64,000 bases of DNA, from positions 41,185,530 through 41,249,529 of the forward strand of contig CM037869.1 of the NCBI GenBank assembly GCA_021292105.1, given 5' to 3'. Below the pieces are notes generated by a model that did not search any database, was not told where the DNA came from, and saw nothing but the letters and a program-made list of their open reading frames with translations. The translations under genes and the position numbers were made by a program. Within the stretch, counting starts at the first letter, position 1; the number at the start of each line of letters is the position of its first letter. Below, one piece after another: positions 47,302 to 57,837 of the stretch. Origin of the DNA: Anadara kagoshimensis. Taxonomy: Eukaryota; Mollusca; Bivalvia; Arcoida; Arcidae.

Positions 47302-47493
47302 TATAAGTTATTTATGGGCATTTTACAACATAGACATTTTTAATTATCACGAACCATCCTATCTATCTACCCATAAATATTTACTGAAAATCGATAGCAA
47401 AAAAAACCTTTAAATAAAATACCCCGTTATAACATACAGTACAGGCTTGTCGAAAAGGTTAATACTAAATTAACAAAGTCAGTACCAGGCCAC

Positions 47494-47740
47494 GGTTTCA
47501 CACTCATTCCTTAGCTAAGATTTTCCTTAAATTAAATTGATCAAATTTTGGTAATGTCTTTTTGGAACTACTAATGATTATTTTTTGTCAAAACTAAATG
47601 GAAATGTTTCAATCTAGAAGTGATCTTATACATGACGCCTTAAATTCCTACATATTTTTAAAATTAAGAAATTTATCAAGATTTGAAATTTGGCAAGATT
47701 TAAATTAAGGAAAATCTTAGCTAAGGAATGATTGTGAAAC
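47494..47740. mobile_element. TIR-I element, 247 bp
   Basis: The left end GGTTTCACACTCATTCCTTA then GCTAAGATTTTCCTTAA is mirrored by the right end (TTAAGGAAAATCTTAGCTAA then GGAATGATTGTGAAAC), giving TIRs of about 37 bp. AT-rich, non-coding interior. Confidence 0.8.
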
Positions 47741-47798
47741 TTGTTCCAAATCGGAAGATTATCTCGACCCATCGTTAGGTCTATTTTTTCAGGAGCCA

Positions 47799-48090
47799 CT
47801 GCAGTTGCAGTAGCTCAGTTGGCAAAGTGCTTGCTCCGTACGTGTGATGTCGTGGATTCGAATCCCGATCGGGTCTTACCCAAGACTTGAAAGTGAATAA
47901 TGACTGTTCTTTTGTCAAGCACTCGGCATTAAGAAATCCAAGTCAGGGTTGTTACAATGTTGTAAAATGTCATAAGAGCAATTGCAACGCACAGGCAAAA
48001 TCTCTGCACTCTTGCCTATAGCTGGCGACGTCTCGATATAAGTGAAATATTCTTGACTGGGACGTTAAACACCATTACTCAACTCAAATC
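47799..48090 (+). mobile_element. tRNA-derived SINE, best-preserved copy
   Basis: The tRNA-like head has TAGCTCAGTTGGCAAAGTGC (A box) and GGATTCGAATCCCGATCG (B box). The body includes GGGTCTTACCCAAGACTTG, AATGACTGTTCTTTTGTCAA and GCACTCGGCATTAAGAAA. The tail is GACGTCTCGATATAAGTGAA then ATATTCTTGACTGGGACGTT and ACACCATTACTCAACTC. The anticodon arm is not clover-leaf compatible, so it is not a tRNA gene. It resembles molluscan tRNA-SINEs; assignment to a named family such as RUDI needs alignment. Confidence 0.82.
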
Positions 48091-48161
48091 AACCACACGA
48101 CAGTGGAACTTCTGCATTTTTCATTACCTTAGTGTTTAACTTTCGACAGGTCTGTACTGTA

Positions 48162-48436
48162 AATATTTACTTAAAATCGATATTGCAAAACCTTAAATAA
48201 CATACGCCGTTATAAAATACCTTCATCAAAATGTTGTTGTGTAATATTATTCTTTTGTAATACAAAATATCTGATGAATAAAAAAACAACTTTTTTACAT
48301 GAAGTGATTGATTTTCAGATTAAAATTAACATTAAATATTTACAAGAGCCGTTGGGCTAATTCAAGCGTGTTTGTCACATGAAGGATGAATAATATAGTG
48401 AAAAAATAAAATTCTGTCAAGTTGTCTTTGCAATCC
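48162..48436. other. AT-rich DNA, no feature
   Basis: Nothing recognised. Confidence 0.5.
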
Positions 48437-49315
48437 TTTAATTCCATTCAGTTTCATACAATCCACTGCACAGGCATTTCAAGAGTTTAACACTAAGCTT
48501 ACAAATAAGGACCGAATCGGCATCTCATATCGGACCCTAATCTTTATCGCGACAACGTTTCGGCACCTGCGCGCTTTCTATATTTCTGCAGAGTATATAC
48601 GCGTACCCGCCACTAGCTATCCAGTTCTCGGCCAATCGGAAGCCTATTTTCGGCTTCTTTTGTAAGCCCAGTCAAACGTTCGACAGGCCGGCTGTAGATG
48701 TTGGCTTAAATTCACAACGCACACAAGCATTACTAATATACATTTTTTGAAATAATTGAATTCCATTCAGTTCCATACAATCCACAGCGCAGGCTTGTCG
48801 AAAGTGTAACACTAATAAGCTATAGAACGAATACCGAATCGGCAGCTCATCTCGGCCCCATTTCTCGACAGTTTTCCCACAGCTGTTTTTCTATATTTCT
48901 GCAGCCTTTGTATATCGCAACCATTCGGCACCAGAGCTTTTACTTCTTTTTGTAAGCCCAGTGTTAAACTTTCGACAAGCCTATATTGTAGATGTTGGCT
49001 TAAAATCGCAACGCACAAAAGCATAAATAATATACAGATTTTTCAAGTTGTCTCTGAAATATTTGAATTCCATTCAGTTCCATACAATCCACTACACATG
49101 GCTGTCAAGAATTTAACAATAAGCTAACTAATTTATGCCGAATCGGCAGCTCATCTCGACCCAATGTTACCCATATCTCGACATCTTTTCCACATCTACT
49201 TTCTACATTTTTGCAGCGTAACAAGCTATCCATTTCGAGGCCTATCGACAGTCGAGTTTTCGGCTCCCTTTTTAAGTTCAGAGTTAAACTTTCGACAGGC
49301 CTGTACTGTAATCGC
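48437..49315. repeat. Three tandem TIR-B elements with shared spacers
   Basis: TIR-B copies at about 48468-48697, 48783-48993 and 49090-49311 repeat with a period near 310 bp. Each is preceded by the same spacer (AATTCCATTCAGTTCCATAC then AATCCAC), so element and spacer were duplicated together instead of inserting independently. TIRs are diverged (GCACAGGCATTTCAAGAGTT; GCGCAGGCTTGTCGAAAGTG; ACACATGGCTGTCAAGAATT). Confidence 0.8.
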
Positions 49316-49554
49316 GACGCACAAAAGCATAACTAATATATAGATACGGGATCGATAGGATGTAGGCTGACAAGATTTTCCCGTTGGTTTGACTCGTATT
49401 TGAATTTAATAAACTTGGGTTGGTTTTGGAACCCTGAATCTTTTGATCCACGTCACTGGACAGTAATCCAAGTGAATACGTTGAATTGTTTGGGGCCCTA
49501 AAAGAATTGAACCACACCACTTGGTTATAACCTTCAGTGTTCTAAAAGATTTAT

Positions 49555-49830
49555 AATATTGTGTCACCATTTGTGCCTTTTTTGTTATGCCATGTTATGT
49601 TCTTTGACATGTTCCTTATTTCGGTGGTTGTTGACAAATACATATTTTCCTTCTAATGTTCTATTTACTTTCAGTGTCCGTCATATTTTTATAATATTGT
49701 GTCATCATTTGTATCTTTTCTTGTTTTGCCTCATTTTATTGTCTGTTTGTCATTAAATTGTATTGTGACATGTTTTTGTTTCGTTGGTTGTTATTAAGTG
49801 CATGTTTTCTTTCTAATTTTCTAGTTTGAA
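49555..49830. repeat. Two-copy tandem duplication, 138-bp period
   Basis: AATATTGTGTCACCATTTGT at 49555 recurs as AATATTGTGTCATCATTTGT at 49693, and the following text (TTTCGGTGGTTGTTGACAAA and TTTCGTTGGTTGTTATTAAG) is parallel. The word TTGAACCACACCACT stands on both sides (about 49507 and 49830). T-rich; non-coding. Confidence 0.7.
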
Positions 49831-49953
49831 CCACACCACTAGATATAATTTTATTATTTTTTTTATTAATACATGTTCAAAGTGGAGCATTTAATAATAA
49901 TCACTTCTATCAGTATGTTGTTTAAGCTTGTTCTTGGTATTTCTGAAAAATGC

Positions 49954-50195
49954 TACTGTAGATCACTTTTATTTCGCGAGATTTTTATTTTGGCGTAAAT
50001 TCGCGACTCATCCCATTCGCGACTTCAATTATCTCGCGATTATTTCGATTATTTTCAACACACAGATATTTCTATGTTGACATACATATGTTGTATTCAA
50101 TAATATTCCAAACGCGAATTCAAATATTCGCGAATAAGGCGAAGATGGTCTCGACGCGAAATTTTCTACTCGCGAAAAATAAGTGATCTACAGTA
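49954..50195. mobile_element. TIR-C element, 242 bp
   Basis: TACTGTAGATCACTTTTATT then TCGCGAG at the left is mirrored by CTCGCGAAAAATAAGTGATC then TACAGTA at the right. The interior is unusually rich in TCGCGA words. TA-flanked MITE-like; a diverged copy lies at 56541-56757. Confidence 0.85.
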
Positions 50196-50204
50196 TATTC
50201 TAGC

Positions 50205-50420
50205 TACCATAGAAGGATATGTTGATTAATTTGGTTAAAATCGTTTCCGTTTGTCCGTCCACCCGTCCGAAATTCTTGTCTGCGCAAATTCTCCAAAACT
50301 ATGAAACTTGGTGAAAAACATTATAACATCAATAGGAGATGCGCATAGCGTTAACCCGAGTTGGTTTGCTCATTAACCTTGGAATCATAAGTGCAAGAAC
50401 AGATTTTCTGCTACCGAAAT
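50205..50420 (+). repeat. Dispersed repeat, copy 1
   Basis: GTTTGTCCGTCCACCCGTCC, AAATTCTCCAAAACTATGAA, ACATCAATAGGAGATGCGCA and GAGTTGGTTTGCTCATTAAC recur in diverged form at 53660-53830. Unclassified; ends not defined. Confidence 0.5.
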
Positions 50421-51085
50421 GAACTTTGGATAAGCTTCTTAGTTTTCATGGTATTCATGCATTGAGAATATTAGTTTGAAGATAATTGAAGTTTGTGGAA
50501 TCTTTACTCCAGTTTACGAAAAATTGGGTTTATTTGAAGGAAAATGTGTGTGTTAATGAATAATTATAATGAAATTGAGCATTGTGCGCAGATGTTTATT
50601 TATTTATTTAATTAATTTATTCATTGTTCTCCCTACGTGAATGCATGTCCACCGCTTCAACAGTGCATTAAAACAGCACTTGTATGGCTATTTTAAACAC
50701 GCCATTTTATTTAAAAATTTAAGATAAGTACACCATTCTATACAGTGTGTAATGTATATAATACATATTTATAAGGTTTAATTCACTGACAAATATATAA
50801 AATGCATGTATGTATGTACATTTATATGCAAATGCAATATACCGAAGTTTTACGGTAGTACGAAAAGTTTTTTTTTTTAAATCAAACGTGTGTTCAATTG
50901 GTATGTATATTACATAGATCTTAGAGGCAGATTTTAATCGATTTTGGTGAGAATAAAAGTAAGATATAAAGACGGGTTAGGATTGTAATACATTTATATG
51001 AAGGCGTAATGGGATATATAAAAATAAAACGTATGAGATGAAATAATCTGGTCGGTGAAAAACGGCGCAGTGTTACAACTGCTAA
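50421..51085. other. AT-rich DNA, no gene
   Basis: Only T and A tracts and a short TTTATTTATTTA run near 50591. No features supported. Confidence 0.5.
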
Positions 51086-51091
51086 CAAAGT

Positions 51092-51290
51092 CCAACGCCG
51101 GATGAGTTCCAGTCTTCATTAGGCGTTGGCGACTTCATTAGGCGCTGGACTTCATTAGGCGTTGTCGACTTCATTAGGCGCCGGACTTCATTAGGCGTTG
51201 TCGACTTCATTAGGCACCGGACTTCATTAGGCGTTGGCGACTTCATTAGGCGCTGGACTTCATTAGGCGTTGTCGACGTCATTAGGCGCC
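51092..51290 (-). repeat. 36-bp minisatellite able to encode a 12-residue repeat
   Basis: GACTTCATTAGGCG recurs at 51131, 51148, 51167, 51184, 51203, 51220, 51239 and 51256, with edge copies near 51113 and 51275. Spacings alternate 17 and 19 bp, making a 36-bp unit. On the minus strand the array is open for 66 codons from an ATG at 51282 to 51082 and gives a 12-residue repeat, TTPNEVQRLMKS. No neighbouring exon, signal or homologue supports a real gene. Confidence 0.85.
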
Positions 51291-51361
51291 GGACATGATT
51301 TAGAGTTGCTATTACGCGGAACCATTCGTCGGTATATTTGACCAGAGTGATTAATTGTTTA

Positions 51362-51668
51362 TTTGAGTGGGGTTTTACATCCTGGTCAAGAGTATTTCAC
51401 TTATATCGAGACGCCACCAGCTATAACTGAAGGAACAGAAATTTTGACTATGTGCAGGGCGTGCTATGTCTGCCATGACACAAGACATCAGTTTTAAGTT
51501 CTCTTCCGAAGAACCCCGTTTTCATAATTTTATTTCATAATGCCGAGTGCTTAACGAAAGAACAGTAACAACATTCTTTCATGTCTTAGCCACATCCGAC
51601 CGAGGTTCGAAACCTAACCTTTCACATAAGAAGCTGCGAAGCGAACATTCTACCAGTTGAGCTACCGT
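51362..51668 (-). mobile_element. tRNA-derived SINE, reverse orientation
   Basis: The tail (TATTTCACTTATATCGAGAC) is at the left. The B box (AGGTTCGAAACCTAACC reversed) and A box (TACCAGTTGAGCTACC reversed) are at the right. The body matches GCACTCGGCATT. Diverged but close to full length. Confidence 0.75.
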
Positions 51669-51746
51669 TGATCGATTAGATATTGTTCATTGAGCTGGAG
51701 TGAACTTTATTAGATTATTAGCAACGGTTTCAGCTTAAGCTTTTAG

Positions 51747-51750
<4 letters not shown>

Positions 51751-51793
<43 letters not shown>

Positions 51794-51894
51794 ATGCCTT
51801 ACAATTGTTGCAACTAAGTAAAAAAATTAATACTGTCCTTACTAATTTAGTTAGTTTCAGCATGCAGTAATATCGAGCCCATATGAGAGAGAGA

Positions 51895-51959
<65 letters not shown>
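51751..51959. repeat. Duplicated (GA)n microsatellite
   Basis: (GA)20 at 51751-51790 and an interrupted (GA)n at 51885-51950 ending in a run of G. The sequences after each run are parallel (TTAGTTAGTTTCAG and TCAGTTAGTTTTAG), so a block of about 134 bp including the microsatellite was duplicated. Confidence 0.85.
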
Positions 51960-52310
51960 TTATAATTTATACTTGTTACTGATATTGTTGACAATTAAGC
52001 AACAGTGTCCTTCAGTAATTCAGTTAGTTTTAGCTATAGACTTGTCAATGAACTGATTTCTATCTTATAGATAATAGTTAGAATTCGCTCAATTAAAGAT
52101 GACGACAATAACGAGCTCGTTCGAGTATTGTATTTAAGGGCGGTTTATTTGGAATCACTATTTTTGATTGAATTAAGATACAAGATCTAGGCCGTTAACG
52201 CCAAAGAAATGACACCAAAAAAGTCATTACCGTCCATTTTTATCACACTAGATAATTGAATTCTAAAGAGAAATTGCCGCCCCATATATCTTGCTGGTCG
52301 ATATTCTAAC
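51960..52310. other. Intergenic, no gene
   Basis: Second half of the GA-associated duplication to about 52040, then unremarkable AT-rich sequence. Confidence 0.45.
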
Positions 52311-52529
52311 TACTGTACTGACCTGTCGAGAGTTAAGTATCGACCTAAGGAAAAGGAGTCAAAGCCCGGCTGTCGAGTAGCCATATATATATAGTCTAAG
52401 ACCGAAAAGTTGTCGAGAGATAGATAACAAGACGCCGAAAAGATGGCGCAAACGGCGGACCGATATAAGCTGTCAATTTGGCATGTGTCCGCGAGCTAAG
52501 TGTTAAACTTTCGACAGGCCTGTATTGTA
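52311..52529. mobile_element. TIR-B element, complete copy
   Basis: From TACTGTACTGACCTGTCGAG to AACTTTCGACAGGCCTGTAT then TGTA; 219 bp. Confidence 0.75.
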
Positions 52530-52562
52530 GCCATGGCGGTAATGAAAAGAGGACTTTACATG

Positions 52563-52762
52563 TACGTTACAGACCTGTTAAAATTAACCCCTTCGTTAAC
52601 GAATCTGCAGGTCATCTCGACCCGTCTTTAGCTAGAAACCAAAACATTTCGGTAGCTGATATCTTATCTATCAGCAGCTTTTCTGTCCCTAGCTATCAAT
52701 CAGGCGAGCTTCGACTTCTTTGCGTTGGTTCAGTGTTAAAATTTCGACAGGTCTGTACTGTA
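52563..52762. mobile_element. TIR-B element, complete copy
   Basis: From TACGTTACAGACCTGTTAAA to ATTTCGACAGGTCTGTACTG then TA; it lies 33 bp from the preceding copy in the same orientation of its interior words. The 124-codon frame at 52478-52852 runs through both copies and is not a gene. Confidence 0.72.
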
Positions 52763-53049
52763 TCATTGACTAGAGTAAGTACTTTTGGCAATCGTCTTCC
52801 ATATGCTATTCGTGGCTTAAATCGCACAGAAACTCACAGTGCTTTTCATTGACTTGTTTTCGAATATTACCCTTGCAGATGCTATTGTTAGATAGTTTGT
52901 TTGCTGAAGCTCTGTGGTTTTCTATGGACACTCCGGTTTGCCCCATCATCAAAGGATTGATTGCCTCAATATTAGTGAGAGTATCTTAAATGGTGCATAA
53001 AATACTATTACCAATCTCTACTTCCGTCAATGCATTTACACTGATTGTA
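52763..53049. other. Intergenic, no feature
   Basis: Nothing recognised. Confidence 0.45.
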
Positions 53050-53365
53050 AAGTTGAGTTGAGTAATGATGTTTAACGACCCAGTCAAGAATATTTCACTT
53101 ATATCGAGACGTCGCTAGCTATAGGCAAAAGTGCAGAAATTTTGCTTTTACATTGCGTTGATGGCATTATACAGCAGGGTTCTTTATAGTGTCACGCCTT
53201 CCGTGACACAGGACCTTGTTTATTTTAAGTTCCCATTCGAAAGAACCGTGACTTTTATTTCGTAATGCTGAGTTCTTAGCAAAAGAATACTTTCAGGTAT
53301 TGGGTCAGACCCAACCGGGGTTCGAATCCACGACCTTCACTTACGGAGCGAGCACTCTAGAGACA
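53050..53365 (-). mobile_element. tRNA-derived SINE, reverse orientation
   Basis: The tail GTTTAACGACCCAGTCAAGA and TTTCACTTATATCGAGACGT is at the left. The body and B box (GGGGTTCGAATCCACGACC) and part of the A-box region (ACGGAGCGAGCACTCTAG) are at the right. Nearly full length. Confidence 0.8.
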
Positions 53366-53539
53366 ATGCTAGAAGCATGAATCAGTTGAGGCTGACCAAG
53401 ATGGATTTAATAATTGTATTGATGGTAGCGAGTTTTTCCAAGGTTATCATCATGCACTATTTTTTAAACGCGCAATCGGAAAAATATCAATACCATGGTT
53501 TGACTTGTTTCAATTCCCTGTGCAAAGCTTTGCATTGAT

Positions 53540-53835
53540 TGGAAATAAATCGTTATCGTATTATATGGGGTCGAGGTGTAAACATGCACAGTTGCCGCCC
53601 TGACGGTCGCCCACACAGCTGATGAGAGATTTCTGTCCCCCCCCCCCCCCCCGCCTTCGGGTGCGATTTTTCTTCCGTTTGTATCTTTCGTCCATATCCG
53701 TTCAGAATTCTCAAAACTATGAAGCACTTTTTCACGAAAATTGGTGCAAAGCATCAACATTGATAAGAGATTCACATATGGTTAAGCCTAGTTCGTTTGC
53801 TAATTTTCCGGGGAGTTATTGCCCTAAAACATAAG
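53540..53835 (+). repeat. Dispersed repeat copy 2 with poly-C tract
   Basis: A run of about 15 C (53638-53652) precedes a diverged copy of the repeat at 50205-50420 (AATTCTCAAAACTATGAAGC, GCATCAACATTGATAAGAGA, GTTCGTTTGCTAATTTTCCG). Small frames here are artefacts of the C run. Confidence 0.5.
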
Positions 53836-53841
53836 TGGTAA

Positions 53842-53869
53842 TAAAAAATAAATAAGTAAATAAATAAAA

Positions 53870-53904
<35 letters not shown>

Positions 53905-53906
53905 AT
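53842..53906. repeat. (AAAT)n microsatellite
   Basis: About fifteen tetranucleotide repeats with minor interruptions. Confidence 0.93.
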
Positions 53907-54183
53907 GATAATAATTTTTTTTTTAAAAAATGCTGACGGGGGATCCCAATTCACTCAATTCATTTATTTGATTGTTTAGGAAACCGGGGTATCCGGAGAA
54001 AAGTAAAAGTTATTTAATTCCAAGCTTGGATTCACATGAAGGTTTTGTACAGAGAGGGACATTAACATACAACACCAAGACTTTCCTATCCCTTTTTAAC
54101 ACCTCATTTAAGGCTATCGATTTTTCAAGAAGAATTGCCACCTCAAAAATGTACATCAACGTATTTTACGAGCTACAGCATAA
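53907..54183. other. Intergenic, no gene supported
   Basis: An 83-codon frame (53972-54223) starts here but runs into the TIR-B element and has no recognisable domain. Confidence 0.4.
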
Positions 54184-55032
54184 TACAGTAGTGCAGACCC
54201 GTCGAAAGTTTAACACCGAATAACGCGAAGTCCTGGGTCGAAGCTCGGTGTCCTAGTGGCCAACATATAGATACAGATACATTTGTAGCTTTTGACAAAA
54301 GAAACTATCAAGAGATGGGTAGCATCTGTCGAATTATACAATAAATACCTGCCGATTGTTAATGACCCAGTCACACATTCACGGATCACTTTGCCGGTAC
54401 CACTACAGATTAAATTTTACGAATGACCCCGGAAAAGCCAATTTCTAAAGCCCGGCACGGATTCGATATTGACGCACTAGTACGTAGTTAACCGTAACTA
54501 ACCGTATAAAACCTTGACGAGTTCGGGCTTACTGTTAAGCACGGGTTAATACGGTTTTGATGGGGACTAGAACGGATCAGTACGTTCTAATACGGTTTAG
54601 TAAGGATATACTTCGGCTGTTTGATCCGTGGTCAAATTTTGAACATGTTCAAAAATTGTCACGGATATAGAAATACTACGACGAATGACTACGTATGACT
54701 ACGTATGACTACGGCTACTACGGCTACTACATGTATACGGAAAGCTACGGACCACTACAGATTACCACGAATGATGCCGGATCGTATCCGTACATGTAGC
54801 TAATCCTGCGAGGTGATCCGTGAATGTGTGACTGGGGCATAATACTAAGATAATGAATCCACTTAAAATTGGCAACTCATTTTGGTCCCATGTTAACTAT
54901 ACCTCAATAGCAGATTTAAGGTAACTGCTTTCTATATCTCTCCAGTCTTTTGGCCTCTATATACCCATATCTCGGTCAGCTCAGACGAGCGCCGTTAGCT
55001 TACTGTAAAACGTTCAACAGGTCTGTACTGTA
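54184..55032. mobile_element. TIR-B element split by TIR-E
   Basis: Left end TACAGTAGTGCAGACCCGTC then GAAAGTTTAACACCG; right end AACGTTCAACAGGTCTGTAC then TGTA. A complete TIR-E element (54363-54840) occupies the middle. Confidence 0.75.
54363..54840. mobile_element. TIR-E element, 478 bp, near-perfect inverted ends
   Basis: The end CCAGTCACACATTCACGGAT continuing CAC is an exact inverted complement of the other end (GTGATCCGTGAATGTGTGAC then TGG), at least 23 bp without mismatch. The interior has short tandem words such as GACTACGTAT and GGCTACTAC and no transposase. The matched ends suggest a recent insertion. Confidence 0.85.
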
Positions 55033-55119
55033 GGTATCGCCGGAGAAATCGAGATGAGCTACCAATACGGCACTTCTTCAATACCTTAGTGTTAAGATTT
55101 CGACAGGTCTGTACAGTAG
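55033..55119. mobile_element. TIR-B fragment (right half)
   Basis: Carries GATGAGCTACCAATACGGCA and the right end TAAGATTTCGACAGGTCTGT then ACAGTA, directly after the complete copy. Probably a partial tandem duplicate. Confidence 0.6.
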
Positions 55120-55383
55120 ATTCCATTTGATATCATTGAAACGATGAAGACATTTGTGGCAACATGATTCTGTCCATATGTTTTTATCCGCATTATTGCT
55201 TTTTATACTAATTTTATAAATAATTTAGAGAAAATGCCTGAAGCTTGTTTCATTTTCAGACAGTTTTTTGTGTGTGGAAATAGCTGCTAATACTATTAAT
55301 AAATATTTTAATCATGATAAAGTTATGAAGATGCTTTGGAGTAAAAAATAAATGGAATAGTCAATTATAAGTAATTTGATGTG

Positions 55384-55663
55384 CAGGCCCGTAGCAGCAA
55401 TTTTAAAAGTGGAGGGGCCAAAATTAAAAGGAGAGAGGCCAAAATAGGCCTACAGTGTTGTAAATAGGAAGAAAAAAAAAACCGAATAAAAAATCATTTT
55501 CCGGAAACATAAAATGTATAATTTATATTAAATTATACTGTGTTTACAGACATATCTACTGACTTTTAATTAATAACATGTCTTAGAAAATGAATGAAAT
55601 TTTAGCAAAAAAGTGGTGGGGCCAGCCCCCCCCCCCCCGGCCCCTCCTTTTCCTACGGGCCTG
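55384..55663. mobile_element. TIR-G element, 280 bp
   Basis: CAGGCCCGTAGCAGCAATTT at the left is mirrored at the right by CCTACGGGCCTG. Next to each end lie the complementary words GGAGGGGCC and GGCCCCTCC. A C run lies near the right end. Non-coding. Ends of this style are common in animal MITEs. Confidence 0.75.
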
Positions 55664-56457
55664 GTGTGACCTATTTTAACCTTTATCTTAGTGAAGTGGA
55701 ACAATTGAGTTTTATGCCATAATCAAGATTTTTTTCACTAATACCGAGCCTGTCACTTCATGGATGATAGGGAAACCGGAGTGGTCGAAATCACTGACCT
55801 TTGACAAGCAAACTAATATCATGACTTTATGACACTAGGATCTACCCGAGTAAGATTCGAACCTAAGCGGTTAGAGTTACTTTGATCCATAAACCGGTGC
55901 TTAAGACCGACCATCTTCCCCCATCCCCAACTGATAAGGGACTATTTTTGTCTTCATGTGTCCAGAATACAAGTACATCCTGGCACTAAGAGTTAAACTC
56001 ACGTGATCAAATGTCATAGATATTCGATATTCGTTGAAATAAAACGAACCAATTTATTAATATAATGACGCCATTGTTCGTTGGATCACAGTCACTCAGT
56101 TGTTTCATCCGGGTACTCAGGTTATCTCCACTATTCCATAACTGAAGTCCTGGATATGCGTGAAATAATTTTGACTTTAGACGTTAATTTTTTATTACCT
56201 TCTATTATCTGCTGTCTCTTTATCTTTACGGAACTTATAGAATCGATAGAATTGAAATAATCTTGATTTGGGTGTAAAATATCATTCATTATTCTTTTCC
56301 GGTCCGCTCTTTCTTTTGAACTATATATAATGAATTCCAAGCAATTTATAGTTCTAAAATATTCCAAGAGTACTCATTGAAATATTACAGCACAAACTAA
56401 ATTGAACAATCTAATATGCAAATATAACAAGGCGCATCATTCATACGAACAACCATA
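55664..56457. other. Intergenic with possible old SINE
   Basis: A B-box-like GTAAGATTCGAACCTAAGCG (55848-55870, reverse sense) with CCGAGCCTGTCACTTCATGG upstream could be a decayed reverse SINE. A similar remnant is near 59930-60000. A 78-codon minus-strand frame (56131-56367) is unsupported. Confidence 0.35.
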
Positions 56458-56893
56458 TACCGTACAGATCTGTCGAAAGTTTAACACTAAGATATGAATA
56501 CGTATCTAAATCGGTAGCTCATTCCGGCCCCTCATAAGCGAATGCAAACCAACTTTTATTTCGCGGCTATTATTTTTTGCGATGTCACAATCGAAAACAA
56601 TTCGTGACTTTAAATTTTCGCGATTTAATTAGATAAATCAAAGAAATCATTAGAACATCTGTATTATTTAAGGTTCGCGTAGATATACTATCGCGATTTA
56701 ATATCCTTGCGAAATACGCGAAAATACATAGCAGGCGAATAAAGCTTAGTTACAGTATATTTTCAACGGCAGCTGCTGCCTTCATTCCGACATCTTTTCG
56801 GTCAACAGATACCAATATCTCAGTTACTTGGCAGCAGAGTGTTGTCTTCTTTTCGTTAGCACAGCATTAAACTTTCGACAGATCTGTACTGTA
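56458..56893. mobile_element. TIR-B element split by TIR-C
   Basis: Ends ACCGTACAGATCTGTCGAAA and ACTTTCGACAGATCTGTACT then GTA enclose a diverged TIR-C element at 56541-56757 (AACTTTTATTTCGCGG to GCGAATAAAGCTTAGTTACA then GTA). Confidence 0.75.
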
Positions 56894-57051
56894 ACAGTCT
56901 TTTAAAACGACCAAACAACATCTCCATGGAAACTGAATTACATAAATAATTGCAAACACTCAACAATATAATTTGATTATTTCCCCTTGGATTACCAATA
57001 CATAACTACAAAGGAACCAATATTTGATAAACTTATAGACCTTGTATTCAA

Positions 57052-57837
57052 TACAGTCCTGTCGAAAAGTAAACAATTTATATAATCACGTATTGGTTTC
57101 AAATCGACAGTTCATTCCAAACCCTCGTTAGCTATATCTAGCGTTTTGATATTAACCAGAGCTCCGGATACGAATTTGACATGAAGGGTCATTACCCCTA
57201 CTTTTTTCTACAGGATATCCTGTAAAATCTAAAGAGTATCCACACTGATCCATAAAATGTAAAGAATATTTTCAATTTTTAAAGCCATTTATTCAAATAA
57301 GTATAACTTCTAACAATAATACAGTAACATCATCTTCATTATGACAATGGTAGACTATGGCATTTCATAGGTACTTGGGTCATGAGTTCATCCTCCATAG
57401 CAGGCTCTACTGTACATGTTATAAGAATTGTAAAGGGTAAAGATGAGTTTCAAAGGGTTTTGATACCCTTACATTTACAATTTAAAGAGTATTTAAAGAG
57501 TATTTTCTGAAAATTAAAAGGTATTTACACAGATACTCCTCTTATCTGGAGCTCTGATTAACTGTTGCTATCCTAATTCGGCATGTTTTTGGTCACTAAT
57601 TTTTCACCCGACACCCAAGTTTGGACTATTTTTAAAGTTTAACAAATTGATAACGAAGTCGTTTCAAATGGACAGCTCATCTCGACCCCTTGTAAGCTGT
57701 GTCTCGGCAGATTTTTGGCAGCTGTTAAATACCTCTCGGAGGTTTTTTGGCCACAGGCTATCTACCCGGCAGTCGCGATCGACTTTTGACTACTTCACGT
57801 TACTACAATGTTTATCTTTCGACAGGACTGTACTGTA
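57052..57837. mobile_element. TIR-B element split by TIR-H
   Basis: Left end TACAGTCCTGTCGAAAAGTA; right end ATCTTTCGACAGGACTGTAC then TGTA. TIR-H (57157-57556) sits inside. Confidence 0.7.
57157..57556. mobile_element. TIR-H element, 400 bp
   Basis: CAGAGCTCCGGATA at the left is mirrored by TATCTGGAGCTCTG at the right. The interior has repeated words AAAGAGTATTT and GGGTTTTGATACCC. Non-coding. Confidence 0.65.

Larger units (their letters stand above)
47435..48161. mobile_element. TIR-B element holding TIR-I and a SINE
   Basis: Outer ends are TACAGTACAGGCTTGTCGAA and AACTTTCGACAGGTCTGTAC then TGTA. Inside are a TIR-I element (47494-47740) and a SINE (about 47799-48090), leaving only short pieces of B (AATCGGAAGATTATCTCGAC, CCATCGTTAGG). 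This is one of the clearest three-layer nests. Confidence 0.78.

Noticed and set aside
47811..47887. Functional tRNA gene
   Set aside because: A and B boxes are good, but the acceptor and anticodon stems do not pair and the SINE body and tail follow directly.
52478..52852. 124-codon plus-strand frame
   Set aside because: It spans two TIR-B elements and reads their inverted ends (VKLSTGLYC and LKFRQVCTV are TIR translations).
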